Shown: one piece after another, positions 31,766 to 45,184 of the stretch
Numbering within the stretch: the stretch's first letter is position 1
Layout: each line of letters begins with the position of its first letter
DNA from: Dasypus novemcinctus
Taxonomy: Eukaryota > Chordata > Mammalia > Cingulata > Dasypodidae
Length of the DNA stretch: 64,000 nucleotides
NCBI RefSeq assembly: GCF_030445035.2
Contig: NC_080698.1
Span: 28,985,294 to 29,049,293, forward strand
Reading direction: 5' to 3'
Notes under the pieces: model-generated
Databases searched by the model: none
Told to the model about the DNA's origin: nothing
What the model saw: only the letters and a program-made list of their open reading frames with translations
Position numbers and translations under genes: made by a program

Positions 31766-34700
31766 TTCCTTTTTAAAAAATGTATTTTTATTTTAAAATG
31801 ATACTTAGATTACATAAATGTCACATGAAAAATATAGGGGATTCCTGTGTGCCCCACTCCCACACCTCCCACATTTTCCCACATTAACAACACCCTTCAT
31901 TAGTGAGGTACTTTCATAGCAATTGATGAACCCATTTTGGAGCATTGCCACTAAGCGTGGATTCAAGTTTACATTGTAGTTTATACTCTCTCCTACACAA
32001 TTCTGTAGGCTATGGCAAGATATATAATGGCCTGCATCTGTTGTTGCAATGTCATTCAGGATAATTCCCAAGTCCCAAAATGCCCTGTATTATACCTGCT
32101 TTTCCCTCTTCCTGTCCTCAGAACCTCCAGTGGTCACTGCCTCCATATCAATGATATAATTTTTTTTCATTTTTAGAATCACAGTAAGTCTATAGTAGAA
32201 TACCAGTAAGTCTATTTTGTCCATAGTTTATTCCCCAATCCTGAGGATTCTGGGATGGTAATGTCCATTCCACCTCTAATTGGAGAAGGCTGCGATCTCA
32301 CTGGGCCGATGGATGAAGCTCTCTTGCTTGTAGTTGTAGACTCTCTCGGTTCCTTGGTGTGGTAGTTGTCCATCATCACCTCTTTGTCAGTTGTCCTGGG
32401 AAGACCAGTGAACTGGAGAGTAGGTGTTGCAACTCTGATGAGATTCAGGGCCCAGCTTGCACATGGACAGCCCAAAGATTTAAGTCTCTTGGATGTATAC
32501 CTACCAACTCTAGTACTAATTATAGGTTCAAATAGTAGGACAGAAGAACCATGTGTAGGGAAACCACAACTGAGTTCAACTATGTCGCAATGGGGAGTAT
32601 ACATTCCAATATAGGGCCCACTGGCAAGGCACCAAATTCCTGAGCTATCTACTTTGCCTATAGTGTCTGGATGTCTTCAGAGTCCTCAGAAGCCCTGCTA
32701 TTTGGGGTAGTATCTACTTTGGCAGTCAATGAGATCCTGCTAAGATGTGTATAAGTGTAACCTCTGGAATGACCTCCCAACTCACTTTGAAGTCTCTTAG
32801 CCATATAAACTCATTTGTCTTTATCTTTTATCCCTTTTGGTCAAGGTCTTTTTCCAGTTGCATTGCTAGTTGGTGCTTGGTAATAATCCCTCAGTTCAAA
32901 GTAGGCCCATCCTGAGAAGTCATGTCGCATGCTGAGGGGGAGGTAATGTATTTATATGCTGAGTTCGGCTTAGAGAGAGAGACCACATTTGAGTAAAAAG
33001 GAGGTTCTGAGGAGGCAACTCTTAGGCACTCTGTAATACTAGGCTAAGTTTCAATTTCAAGAGTAAAGGTTCATATGTACAGTCATCAATATCAAGTGCC
33101 CGTCAGTGGACCATCCTTCACTAGTCACTGCCCCTGTACGCAGGGAATTCTTGTTGCTCCATTAGAGAATGTGGTAGAGCTACCTGGGATGGGAATTTGA
33201 TATTCATTCAGTTATTGTGTGAATCTCCACCGACCTTGACAATGTCCCATGAACATTTGAACACATTTCTAGTCCTTATATGCCCAAGTGAGCTTCCTTC
33301 TGTGTATCCCCCTATTACTGGCACCTCACACCAATGATCCTCCTCTGCCACAGTTTTTACCCTTCTGTGATCCAAAACTTCTTCAAAAGTGAAGCCAATA
33401 AAATTAATAAGAAAATGAATTAAAAATGATAATACTAAAAATAAGAAATAAAATACACTTAAAAATAAATAAAAATTTGGTATAATAAAAAATTATGAAA
33501 AAATAAAAAAAATTTTTTGACGTTTTGCCTTTCATCACCATGATATTTGTTGTTCTTTTTGTGACATTTTCTTCTGTTTATTGACCCAGTGTCTTACTTT
33601 TTTCATTTTGTCTCAAAGAAGTTTTAGGTTAGAGGAAAGTCATGTACTGAATACAGAGGACTCTCATATATCCAACATCCTCCTCCTTTTCCCCCTTCCC
33701 CTATTAAAAAAATTTTATATGTGGATGGTACATTTGTTAAAACTGATGTACATATACTGAAACATAGCTATGAACCATGGTCAATTGTTTACATTATGGT
33801 TCATATTTTGGACCATACTCTTTTAAACTTTGATGCAATTCATCATGGCCTGTATCCAGCAAGATCATGTAGAACACTTCCATATCCCCCAAAATGCCCC
33901 TCGTTCCATCTATTCTATTCCTTCCTCCCCCTCCCCTTGGGACCCATGTCAACCAGCATGCTTCACTCGTCGAAGGTCAAGATTCATAGTTACTTGCAAC
34001 AATACTGAAACCTTGACACATTGGTCTGTCCTCCCCTGTTAGGCACTGCCAACATTCTTGAGAGATTCCCACCCGTCTATTTGAGAACATAGTGGGTCTC
34101 ACCAGGATAGGAGTCCACTACCTTGCTGCTCATTATGTGAGTCTCCAACCACTGATATAACATACTATGGCAAGATTAACACTCAACCACTCCCTAGAAG
34201 CCTGCCCCAGGTGTGTCCCCCACATCCAACACCCCAAACCAGCAACCCTCACTTCTCATATTGCCAAAAGAGCATCCCAAACATTGTAGTTTCAACCATG
34301 TGCCCACCAATCCCCTGTGTTCACCTGCTCCCAATGCCAACCCTCCCCCCATTTCCATGGACAGTCTAACCCACCCTCCCCACCCCATACTCCTGACAAA
34401 CCAGCACCGTCCAACCTAACAGTATCATTACACCACTGTCATGTCCTTCCACTGTACAACTACACACTTCCACCTTATCATAGATTTTGCCCATATGGAC
34501 ATTGGCTCACAATCATTTTCTCCCTTTCTATTTCCTGTAAATCTATCTTCCATACTCTAGCTCTGTGAGTCTGTTCATTTTGCTTAGTTCATATCAATAA
34601 GGTCATGTAAGATTTGTCCTTCATTGCCAGGCTTGCTTCACTCATCATAAGGTCCTCAAGATGCATCCATGTTATCCTGTGTGTTAATACTATATTGCTT
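31766..34700 (-). mobile_element. L1 3' end: long 3' UTR and ORF2 terminus
   Basis: One minus-strand L1 with a 3' UTR approaching 2.8 kb (31766 to about 34570), then the end of ORF2 (34570-34700; on the minus strand the codons spell a terminus like EDLMMSEASLAMKDK). Blocks such as 'gtagtttatactctctccta', 'catcatcacctctttgtcag' and 'tttgacgttttgcctttc' recur in the copies at 34701-37760 and 48385-49260. All frames are shadows. Confidence 0.75.
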
Positions 34701-37700
34701 CTTTTTTTCCCCTTATTTTCTTTTAAATGTTACATTAAAAAAATATGAGGTCCCCATATACCCCCTCACCCCACCCATCCCACCCCTCCCACATCAATAA
34801 CCTCTTCCATCATTGCAGCACATCCACTGCACCTGGCGAATACATTCTGGAGCACCGCTGTACCGCATGGACAGTGGTCCTCATTGTAGTCCACACTCTC
34901 CCCCAGTCCACCCAGTGGGCCACGATAGGACATACAACATCCAGCATCTGTCCCTGCAGCACCACCTAGGACAACTCCAAATTCTAAAAATGCCCCCACA
35001 TCATATCTCTTCTTCTGTCTCCCTACCATCAGCAGCTACCGTGGCCACCCTCTCCACATCACTACTACAATTTCTTTCCTTACTAATCACAATAGTTCCC
35101 CAGCAGAACACCAGTAAGTCCACTCTAATCCATACTCTATTCCTCCATCCTGTGGACCCTGAGATGGTTATGTCCAGTCCCCCTCTACATCAAGAGGGGG
35201 CTTAGATTCCACATGGATGATGGATGCAATTCTCCTGCCTGCAGCTGTAGGCACTCTTGGCTCCCTGGTGTGGTGGTTGACCTTCTTCACCTCCCTGTCA
35301 GCTGGCCAGGATAAGTCCAAGAAACCAGAGGGTAGGAGCCACAAGTCTGCTGAGGCCCAGAGCCTGGCTGTCACATGGACAGTTCAAAGATTCAGGTCCC
35401 CTGAGTATACACCAACCCAAACGCCAACCATAGGTCCAATAAAGGTAACAGAAGAAGCATGTGTAGAAAGGTCATATCGAGTCCAACTCCATCACACGCA
35501 GGAACACAAACTCCAGAGTAAGGCCAACTGACAGGGCACTGAACTCCAGAGCCATCTGCCATGACCATAGAACCTGTGGGTCTCTGCAGCCCTCAGGAGA
35601 ACCAGCACCTGGGTTTCCATCTATCTTGGCTGTCTCTGGTACCCTGCTGAGGTGTGCATAAGCATTACCCCTCTGATGACCTCCCGACTCTTTTTTGGAG
35701 ACTCATAGCTATATAAACTCACTTGTCCTTTCCATTTCCCACTTTTATCCAAAGTAAAAAAGCAGTTTTAATACCTGATATTACATGTAGACTGAGATAT
35801 TCTGCCAGTCTGAGTTGACCTCTTTATTCAAGGTCTTTTTCTATTACATCATCAGTTGGTGCTTGGTAGTAATCCCTCGGTGCCAGGGAGTCTCATCCCC
35901 AGGAGTCATGTCCCATGCTGGGGGGGAAGGCAGTGCATCTACATGCTGAGTTTGGCTTAGAGAGTGGCCACATTTGAGCAACATGGAGGCTCTCAGGAGG
36001 TAACTCTTAGGCACCTCACAGCTCTAGGCCTGGTTCATATTTCAGGCACACAAGCTTATAATTTGAGCCATCCGTATCAAGAGCTCGTCATTGGACCATC
36101 CATCTTTGTTGGTCTTTGCCATTGCACTTGGGGGATTTTTGCTGTTCCATTGGGGAATGTGATAGAGCTCCCCTGGTCAGGAACTCAGCACTCTCTCATC
36201 TGTTGTTTCCAACTGAAACCACTATGAAAATATCCAAACCTTTCTATGTACCCTGTATACATGCCCTGGAGAACTCCCTCCCAACCATGTGCCCCCCCAC
36301 CAATAACACCCCACACAAGTGCTCCTCCCCTGCCATAGTTGAACCATTCTGTAGCCCAAAACTTCTTCAAAAAGGAAGCCCAATATATTGCCAGGTTCCA
36401 TTAATAGTAAAATGGAATATAGTGATGGGTTTAAAAGTTAGATATAGAACACATAGTAATTCAGAAAAATCAAAGGAAAAATAAATTGGGGCATCCAAAA
36501 AATGAAAAAATGAAAAAGCTTTGTTTTTGACATTTTGCCTTTCATCACTGTTATAGGTGTTGCCCTGTATGTACAGTGGCAAGGCAATTTCTTCCATTTC
36601 TTCCTTAGTGTCTACCTCCTTTCTTTTTTCCTAATTATTAAGTTTGTCTTTACATAAGTTTTAGATCACAGTAATTCACATATACAATATATGGTACTCC
36701 CACATATCCAACATTAAACCCTTTGTCCTTCCCCAACAATGATCTTTTTACATGTTCATATTATATTTTTGTAGCTAATGTACAGATATTGAAACAATAG
36801 CTTTCAAACATTGTTCCATTTGGGTTTACATTATGATTTATATTTTAGACTATAAAATTTTCTAAATTTTTAGTTACCTTATGTTTTACATTATGGTTTA
36901 CATTTTAGCCTATTGACTTTTATACATTTTTGGTGTAATTTAACATGTCTTATATCCATCATTGCATGATCTTGTGTAACACTTCCATTGCCCCACTGTT
37001 ACACTGATTCCAGGTATTCAACACCTCTTTCCCCCTCCCCTCAGGGCCCACCATGACAATCAATTCATTACTTGATGGGCCATATTCAGAGATACTTGCA
37101 AAAATGTTGAGCGCTTGGCATACTTGACTGCCCTAACCCACTGGGAGCCACCAATTCTCTTGAGAGATACAATTCCCTCTGTTTGAGAACATCAATCCTC
37201 CCCAGGATGTGGGTATACCATCACTGTCATTGTATGAGTCTCTACCTAGTGATATAACCCACTATGACAAAATGATTACTCACACACTCCCTAGAAGCTT
37301 GCCCTGTGCCAGACGCCCCTCGCCCCCCCCCGCCCCAAGCATCTTAAACAGGTAATTTTCCATATTATATTTTCTAAAGAGTTTTCTCTGCATTATACTT
37401 TGAACGACATGCCTGTCAATCTCCTATGTTCAAATGTTCTCCCCACACTCCCCCCAATTTCGTGGGCCATCTGACCCATCCCTAGCCCCCCTCAAGCCCT
37501 ACCTAAAGTAATCTCTATGTCCCCATTTTATCCTTTCCCTGTACAAATACTTACCTCCAGCTTATCATAGATTTCACCCAAGTAGGTGTCAGCTCACAAC
37601 CTTCCTCTACCCCCCAACTTCCTTTAAGTTTATCATTCACTCTCTAGCTCTCTGAGACAGGCTTTGTTTACTTGTTTCATATCAGAGAGGTCATGTAGTA

Positions 37701-37876
37701 TTTGTCCTTCAATGCCTGGGTTGCTTCACTTAACATAAGGTTCTCAAGATTCATCCATGTTATCACATGTGTTTGTACTGTATTTGTTCTTATAGATGAG
37801 TAGTATTCCATTGTATGTATATACCACATTTTATTTATCCATTCGTCTGTTGATGGGCTTTTGGGTTGAGTCACTG
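34701..37876 (-). mobile_element. L1 3' end: long 3' UTR and ORF2 terminus (second copy)
   Basis: A second minus-strand L1, parallel to the previous one: C-rich 3' block at 34750-34800, long 3' UTR to about 37640, and the end of ORF2 at 37640-37876 (minus-strand terminus like ENLMLSEATQALKDK). It stops inside ORF2 at about 37876, where a GC-rich stretch begins. A cytosine-rich block lies at 37318-37336. Confidence 0.75.
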
Positions 37877-38020
37877 TCTCTCCAAATAGACATCCATACA
37901 CCGTCCGCCCTGCTAGCCCCAAGACAGCCCACTCCGGCAAGACTTCAATCCCACTCGGCTGCCTCTTTGCAGGAGACAACGTAAGGTGCACTCACTCAGA
38001 TGCCACATTGCCCCCCTTGT
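37877..38020. other. GC-rich segment between L1 copies, origin unknown
   Basis: About 140 bp of GC-rich, CpG-containing sequence ('ccgtccgccctgctagcccc', 'cactccggcaagacttcaat', 'gcaggagacaacgtaagg') that does not read as L1 ORF2, although ORF2 text occupies both sides. A minus-strand 104-codon frame runs through it into ORF2. It may be a 5' UTR piece of another L1 or captured foreign sequence. Confidence 0.5.
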
Positions 38021-38914
38021 ATTGCTTCTTAAAGCTGGGTAATATTCCATTTTATGTATATACCACAATTTGTTTACACATTCATCTGTTGAAGGACATG
38101 GGTCGATTTCAACTTTTGGCAATAGTGAATAATGTGGCTGTGAACATTGGTGTGCATATATCTGTTCATGTCTTTACTTTCAGTTCTTCTGGATATATAC
38201 ACAGCAGTTACATTGCTGGATCATATGGCACTTCTATAGTTAGTTTTCTGAGGAACCATCAGACTGTTCTTCACGGTGGTTGCACCATTCTACATTCCCA
38301 TCAGCTGTGCATGAGGTTTCCCATTCCTCCACATCCTCTCCAACACTTGTAGTCCTTTTTTTTTTAATATCTGCCAGTCTAATGGGTGTAAGATGATATC
38401 TCATTATAGTTTTGATTTGTACTTCCCTAATAGCTAGTGATGTTGAGCATCTTTTCATTTGCTTTTCAGCCATTTGTATTTCTTCTTTGGAGAAGTGTTT
38501 ATTCAAATCACTTATACATTTTAAAAATAATGTATTTATTTATACATTAAATAAATGTATTTATTTTCAAGGTGTAGGGTTTCTTTATATATGCTGGACC
38601 TTAGGCCCCTATCAGATATATGGTTACCAAATATTTTCTCCCATTGAGTAGGCTGACTTTTCACTTTCTTGACAAACTACTTTGAAGTACAAAAGTTTTT
38701 AATTTTGAGGAAGTCACTTTTATCTATTTTTTCTTTCATTGCTTATCCTTTGGGTGTAAATTTCATGAAACCATTTCATAATACAAGGTCCTGTAGATGC
38801 TACCCTACATTATCTTCCAAGGTCTTTATGGTCTTGGGTCTTATATTTAGATCTTTGATCTATATTGAGTTAATTTTTACGTAAGGTGTGAGATGGTGTT
38901 CCTCTCTCATTCTT
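38021..38914 (-). mobile_element. L1 ORF2 3' part (third copy)
   Basis: Minus-strand ORF2: 'ctgggtaatattccatttta', 'ttttggcaatagtgaataat', 'ttctggatatatacacagca' and 'ctaatgggtgtaagatgata'. It ends abruptly at a T run where the next L1 begins. Confidence 0.85.
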
Positions 38915-39677
38915 TTTTTTTTTTAATGGATACCTATAAAATTTTTTTTGAGTCATACAATATATTACATAATATATTTGGTTCATAGTAACACAATCAT
39001 ACAGTATTTGTCCTTTTGTGTCTGGCTTGTGTTCCTCAACACAATGTCCTCTACGTTCATCCATGTTGTCATATACTTTATGACTTCATTTCTTCTTACT
39101 GTTGCATAATATTCCATTGTGCGAATACACCACAGTTTGTTTATCCATTCATTGGTTGATGGACACCTGGGTTCTTTCCGACTTTTGTCAATCATGTATA
39201 ATGCCGCTATGGATATAGATGTGCAGGCATCTATTCATGTCACTACTCTCAGTTCTTCTGGATATATACCCAGTAGTGATATTGCAGGATCACGTGGCAA
39301 GTCTATATTCAACTTCTTTAGGAACTGCCAAACAGTCCTCCACAGTGGCCATACCATTCTGCATTCCCACCAACAGTGAATAAGTGTTCCTATCTCTCTA
39401 CATCCTCTTCAACACTTGTAGTTCTCTGTCTTAATAGTGGCCGTTCTGATAGGTGTGAAATGGTACCTCTTTATAGTTTTGGTTTGCATTTCCGTAATCA
39501 TTATTTATGATGAGCATTTCTTCATGTGTTTTTTTTTGCCCTTTGTATTTCTTCTTTAGACAAATGTCTATTCAAATCTTTTCCCCATTTAGAAATAAAG
39601 TCTTTTATTATTATAGTCTTTTTATTATTGAGTTGTAACATCTCTTTATATTTCCTGGATATTAAACCATTATTGGA

Positions 39678-40142
39678 GGGAAGTGGATGTGGCTCAAACA
39701 ATTGGGCTCCCATCTACCATATAGGAGGTCCAGGGTTGGATGTCCAGGGCCTCCTGGTGAAGGCAAACTGGCCCATGTGATAAGCTGGCCCATGTGGAGT
39801 GCTGGCCTGCACAGAGTACTGCTTTGTGCAGGAGTGCTGTGCCTTGCAAGAGTGTTGGCCCACTTGGAAAGCTGGTGAAGCAATATGATGCAACAAAAAG
39901 AGACACAGAGGAGAGACAATAAAAGACAAAGGAGATCAGGGAGCTGAGGTGGCACAAGAGATTGATTGCCTTTCTTCCACTCTGGAAGGCCCCAGGATTA
40001 GTACCCAGAGCCACCTAATGAGAATACAAGCAGACACAGAAGAACACACAATGAATGGACACAGAAAGCAGACAAAGGGGGGTGAGGGGTGAGAAATAAA
40101 CAAACAAATAAATAAATAAATAAATAAATCTTTTAAAAAAAC
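39678..40142 (+). mobile_element. Dimeric tRNA SINE
   Basis: Two tRNA-like heads in one insertion: 'gggaagtggatgtggctcaa' at 39678 and 'agctgaggtggcacaagaga' near 39944. The tail is (aaat)n. A single pair of 14-bp duplications surrounds the whole: aaaccattattgga (39664-39677) and the same with one change (40143-40156). The copy at 42223-42610 has the same two-head architecture. Confidence 0.9.
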
Positions 40143-40550
40143 AAACCCTTATTGGATATATGATTTCCAAATATTTTCACCCATTGAGTCAGCTGCCTTT
40201 TCACCCTTTTGACAAAGTCCTGTGAGGTACATAAGTATTTTTTTTGTGGAGGTCCCATTTATCTATTTTTTTCTTTTGTTGCACATGCTTTGGGCATAAG
40301 GTCCAAGAATCCACCTCCTACTACAAGGTCTTGAAAATGTTTCCCTACATTTTCTCCTAGGAGTTTATAGTCCTGGCTTTTATATTTAGGTCTTTGATCT
40401 ATTTTGAGTTGATTCTTGTATAGGGAGTAAGGTAGGGGTTGTCTTTCATTCTTTTGGTTATAGATATCCAGTTGTCCCAGCACCATTTGTTGAAAAGAGA
40501 CAGTTTTGTTCTGTTAACATTAACTTGGTAGGTTTGTCAAAAACCAGTTG

Positions 40551-40978
40551 AGGGAAGCAGACTTGGCCCAATGGATAGGGCATCCGCCTACCACATGGGA
40601 GTTCCGCGGTTCAAACCCCAGACCTCCTTGACCCATGCGGAGCTGGCCCATGCGCAGTGCTGATGTGTGCAAGGAGTGCCCTGCCACACAGGGGTGTCCC
40701 CTGCATAGGGGAGCCCCAAGTGCAACAAGTGAGCCCTATAAGGAGAGCTGCCCAGAGCAAAAGAAAGTGCAGCCTGCCCAAGAATGGCGCCACACACACA
40801 GAGAGCTGACGCAGCAAGATGACGCAACAAAAAGAAACAGATTCCTGGTGCCGCTGATAAGGACAGAAGTGGTCACAGAAGAACACACAGTGAATGGACA
40901 CAGAGCAGACAACTGGCGAGAACGAGGAGAGAAATAAATAAAAAATAAATCTTTAAAAGGAAAAAAAAAACAAAAAAA
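40551..40978 (+). mobile_element. tRNA-derived SINE, monomeric
   Basis: 'gggaagcagacttggcccaa' head and 'gttccgcggttcaaacccc' B box. The tail 'aaataaataaaaaataaat' is followed by an A-rich run. L1 text 'ccagttg' before it (40544-40550) is repeated as 'tcagttg' after it (40982-40988). Confidence 0.93.
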
Positions 40979-42222
40979 AGATCAGTTGGCTGTATAAGTG
41001 AGAGAGTTTATTTCTGGATTTCTCAACTCTATTCCGAAGATCAATGTGTCTATCTTTATGTCAGAACAATGATGTTTTGACCACTGTAGCTTTGCAATAT
41101 GTTTCAAGGTCAGGCAGTGGGATTCTTCCCACGTCACTCTTCCTTTTTAGAATGCATTTGGCTATTCAGGTGCACTTTCCTTTCCAAATGAATTTGGTAA
41201 TTGCCATTTCTAATTCTGTGACATAGGCTATTGGAATTTTTATTGGTATTGCCTTGAATCTATAAATTAGTTTGGGTAAGATTTACATTTTTATGCTATT
41301 TATTCTTCCAATTCATGAACATGGAATGTAGTTCCATTTGTTTAGGTTTTTAAAATTTTCTTTTCCCATTGTTTTGTAGTTTTCTGCATAGAGGTCCTGT
41401 ACTTCTTTGGTTAAATTAATTCCTAGATATTTGAGTCTTTTTGTTTCTATTGAAAATATAATTTTTTCCCTGATTTCCTCCTCAGATTGTTCTGTATTAG
41501 TGTAGAAAAACATTATTAATATTTGCATGTTGATCTTGTATCTTGCCACTTTGCTGTACTCATTTATTAGTTCAAGCAGCTTTTTTGTGGATACTTCACA
41601 ATTTTCTATGTACAAGATCATGTCATCCACAAACAGTGAGTTTTACTTTTTCTTTTCCTATTTGGATGCTTTAAATTTCTTTTTACTTGTCTAATTGCCC
41701 TAGCTAGAACTTCTAGTACAATATTGAATAACAAGTGGTGACATCGGGCATACTTGTCTCGTTCCCAATCTTACAGAGAAAGCTTTCAACTTTTTCCTGT
41801 TAGTACAATGTTGGCTATGGGTTTTTCATATATGCCTTTTATCATATTGAGGAACTTTCCTTCTATTCCTTTATCTTTGGAAGTGTTTTTGCCAAGGATT
41901 TTGTCAAAAGCCTTTTCTGTGTTGATTGAGATTATCATACTTTTTTTCCCTTCAGTCTGTTTGTGTGGTGTATTACATCGATTGATTTTCTTATGTTGAA
42001 TCATGCTTGCATACCAGGGATGAAGCCTACTTGGTCATAGTGTATAATTCATTCAATGTGTTGTTGAATATGATTAGCAAGTATTTTGTTAAGGATTTTA
42101 GCATCTAGACTTATTAGAGAGATTGGTCTATGGTTTCCTTTTTAGTGGCATCTTTGTTTGGCTTTGGTATTAGGGTGATGTTGGCATCATAGACTAAGTT
42201 AGGCAATGTTCCCTCCACTTTT

Positions 42223-42610
42223 CATATTTTTATATTTAATTATTATGCCCCCCCCACCCCCCGCCCCATTGTCTGTTCTTTGTGTCCATTCACTGGGTGT
42301 TCTTCTGTGTTTGCTTGTCTTCTCTTTAGGTGGCACCAGGGACCAATCCTGGGAACTTCTGGAGTGGGAGAGAGGAGCTCAATATCTTGTGCCACCTCAG
42401 CTCCATGGTCTGCTGCATCTCTTACTGTCTCTCTTCTGTGTCTCTTTTTCATTGTGTCATCTTGCTGTGCCAGCTCTTTGCTCAGGCCAGCTCTGCACTC
42501 AGGTCAGCTTGTCATGCAGGCCAGCTTGCTTTTACCAGGAGGCCCTGGAAATCAAATGCTGGACCTCCCATATAGTAACAGGAACCCAATTGCTTGAGCC
42601 ACATCTGCTT
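42223..42610 (-). mobile_element. Dimeric tRNA SINE
   Basis: Minus-strand copy with heads near 42610 and near 42400 ('ggagctgaggtggcacaaga' on the minus strand). It is enclosed by one pair of imperfect duplications (ccctccactttt, 42211-42222; ccctctacttct, 42611-42622). A poly-C run at 42247-42265 lies next to the tail. Confidence 0.88.
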
Positions 42611-44085
42611 CCCTCTACTTCTTTTTTCGGAAGGGTTTAACCAGGATTGGTGTTAGTTCTTTCTGGAATGTTTGGTAGAATTCACCTATGAAGCCATCTG
42701 GTCCTGGGCTCTTCTTAGCTGGGAGGATTTGATGACTAATTCTATCTTGTTACTTGTGAGTGGTCTGTTGAGTTCATCAATTTCCTCTTTTGACAATGTA
42801 GGCTGCATATGTTTTTCTAGGAATTTGTTCTTTTCCTTTAAATTAGCCTTCTTGTTGGCATATAATTTTTCAAAGTATCCTGTTATGACACTCTTTGCTT
42901 CTGTGGTGTCAGTGGTGATATCCCCTTCCTCATTTCTTATTTTATATATTTGAATCTCCTCTCTTTTTTTCTTTGTTGTCTAGTTAAGGGTTTGTCCATT
43001 TTATTAATCTTTTCAAGGAACAAGCTTTTGGCTTTGTTGATTTTTTTCTAGTGCTTTTTTATTTTCAATTTCATTTAGTTCTATTTTAATTTTTGTTATT
43101 TATTTTTTTATATTTCCTTTGGGGTTAGTTTTTTGTTCTTTTTCTAATTCCTCCAGGTGTGCAGTTAGGTTTTTGATTTTAACTCTTTTTTCTTCTTTTA
43201 ATATAGAAATTTATGGCTATGACTTTCCCTCTTAGTATGGCTTTTGCTGCATCCCATAGGTTTTTATATATTGTGTTGTCATTTTCATTCATTTCAAGGT
43301 AGTTACTAATTTCTTTTGCAATTTCCTCCTTAATCCACTGTTTGTCTAAGAGTGTGTTGTTTAACTTTCATATCTTTTTGTCTAATCTGGTTCTCTGCCC
43401 CTTACTGATTTCCAGCTTCATTCCATTGTGGTCAGAGAAATTACTTTGTATAATTTCAATCTTTCTGAATTCATTGAGAGTTGTACAACCATCTCCCTCA
43501 ATAGGTTTGGGAAGTTTTTCAGCCATATTTCTTCCAACACTCCTTCTGTCCTTTTTCCCTTCTCTTCTCCCTCTGGGATGCCTATAATGCATATGGTTGT
43601 ATGTTTTTGTTGTAAATCAAATCCCTAAGTCCCTGCTGAATTTTTTCTATCTTTTTATCTATCCATTCTACTATCTGTTTGATTTCAGATGTACTGTCTT
43701 CCACATTGCTGATTCATTCCTCTGCCTGTTCAAATCTGCTGTTATGTCCTTCCAGTGTATTTTTTATTTCTTGTGCCATTCATCACCATCATATCTGTTA
43801 TCTTTAAATGTATGTTTACAATTTTTTCAGTATGTTCTCCCAGTGTCTTCTTAATATCCTTAATCTCTTCCTTCATTTCATTAAGTTGATTCATGATATT
43901 TGTTTTGATATTTCTGATTAGTTGTTCCATGTTTTGCATTTCCTACTCATTTTTAGTTTGTTTCCTGGACTGGACCATGTCTTTGTGTTTCTTAGTATGG
44001 CTTGTAATTTTTTTTCCTGTCTTGGTATCTGTTCTTGATGAGTTTATTCAGGTGATAAGCTTCTCTCTTTATTCTATGGTTCTTG

Positions 44086-44510
44086 TTTTTTTTTAAGATT
44101 TATTATTTATTTTGTATTTATTTCTCCCCTTCCTCCCCCCCACAGTTGTCTGCTCTCTGTGTCCATTTGCTGTGTGTTCTTTTATGTCCTCTTCTTTTCT
44201 TGTCAGTGGCATGGGAATCTGTGTCTCTTTTTGTTGCATCATCTTGCTGCATCAGCTCTCTGTGTGTGCAGTGCCACTCCTGGGAAGACTGGACTTTCTT
44301 TCACACTGGGTAGCTCTCCTTACAGGGTGCACTCCTTGCATGTGGGGCTCCCCTGTGCGAGGGATACCCTTGCATGGCACAGCACTCCTTGTGCACATCA
44401 GCACTGCACGTGGACCAGCTCCACGTGGGTCAAGGAGGCCTGGGGTTTGAACCGTGGATTTCCCATATGTTTGGTGGATGCCCTATCCATTGAGCCAAGT
44501 CTGCTTCCCC
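44086..44510 (-). mobile_element. tRNA-derived SINE, monomeric
   Basis: Minus-strand copy with tail at 44086-44130 and head ending 'aagtctgcttcccc' on the plus strand. Flanked by imperfect duplications attctatggttctt (44071-44084) and attgtatggtttta (44511-44524). Frames of 76-135 codons here are shadows. Confidence 0.92.
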
Positions 44511-44969
44511 ATTGTATGGTTTTATTTTGTTGTTGTTTTTGTGCGTGTGGTACAGTTTTACTTTGACACTTCATTGCTCTTATTCTGTTTTCTTTTTCTT
44601 GTCTATGTTCTGATTAATTGTTTTGGCTTCATTGCGTCTCTGACCTTCACTCTCCTGGGAGTTATAAATCAGTATCCTGGTTTGCTGTACCACAAAGCAG
44701 GTCCCCAAGGCAGCTTCTTGCTCTTTCTCCATTGTTTTAGTGAGATCTGAGCCTTATCTGCCCAACCCATCCAACCATGTTCCCACCCATCCTAAACCTC
44801 TTCTTGATCAATAACAGTATCTTATTACAATCTGTAGTTTGAAATGTGTGTACCCTATTGCTGCATGCCACTGTAATCACAGTGTAAAATATTCACACAA
44901 GCCTTATCTTCTGGATACTTTTGATCCAAACAATCATTATTTGCTTTACTTTTTCATATAGCCATCTAA

Positions 44970-45180
44970 TATAATGTAGCAGTTAAGAATGGGGAACTTA
45001 CAACTGAGGAGACACCTCCCCTGTCCCTTACTATCTGTGTGATCTTTCTGAGCTTCACTTTCTCACCCATAAAATGGGAATATCGATGGTAATACCTGCA
45101 TAGATTCATCATGAAGAATAACCCAGAAAGTGTTTTGCATAAGAGCTTGATACAGAACAAGAAGTTATTACTATTCATTC
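44970..45180 (+). mobile_element. MIR SINE
   Basis: 'taatgtagcagttaagaatg', 'cttactatctgtgtgatctt', 'cacccataaaatgggaatat' and 'gtaatacctgcatagattca' match MIR along nearly its full length. Confidence 0.8.
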
Positions 45181-45184
45181 ATTT

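Larger units (their letters stand above)
38915..44760 (-). mobile_element. Near-complete minus-strand L1 (ORF1 and ORF2)
   Basis: Starts with a T run (38915-38926, the A-tail), then a very short 3' UTR and ORF2 from about 38980 to 43330. The 105-codon frame at 41313-41630 is recognisable reverse-transcriptase-region text, with DDMILY standing in for the L1 YADD-type region. ORF1 text follows (about 43370-44090; coiled coil at 43742-43939), then 5' sequence to about 44760. Four SINEs interrupt it (39678, 40551, 42223, 44086). Stops and frameshifts make it inactive. Confidence 0.8.

Noticed and set aside
41313..41630. Reverse-transcriptase-like frame as a live L1 gene
   Set aside because: Frameshifts, stops and four SINE insertions in the same L1 show that it is dead.
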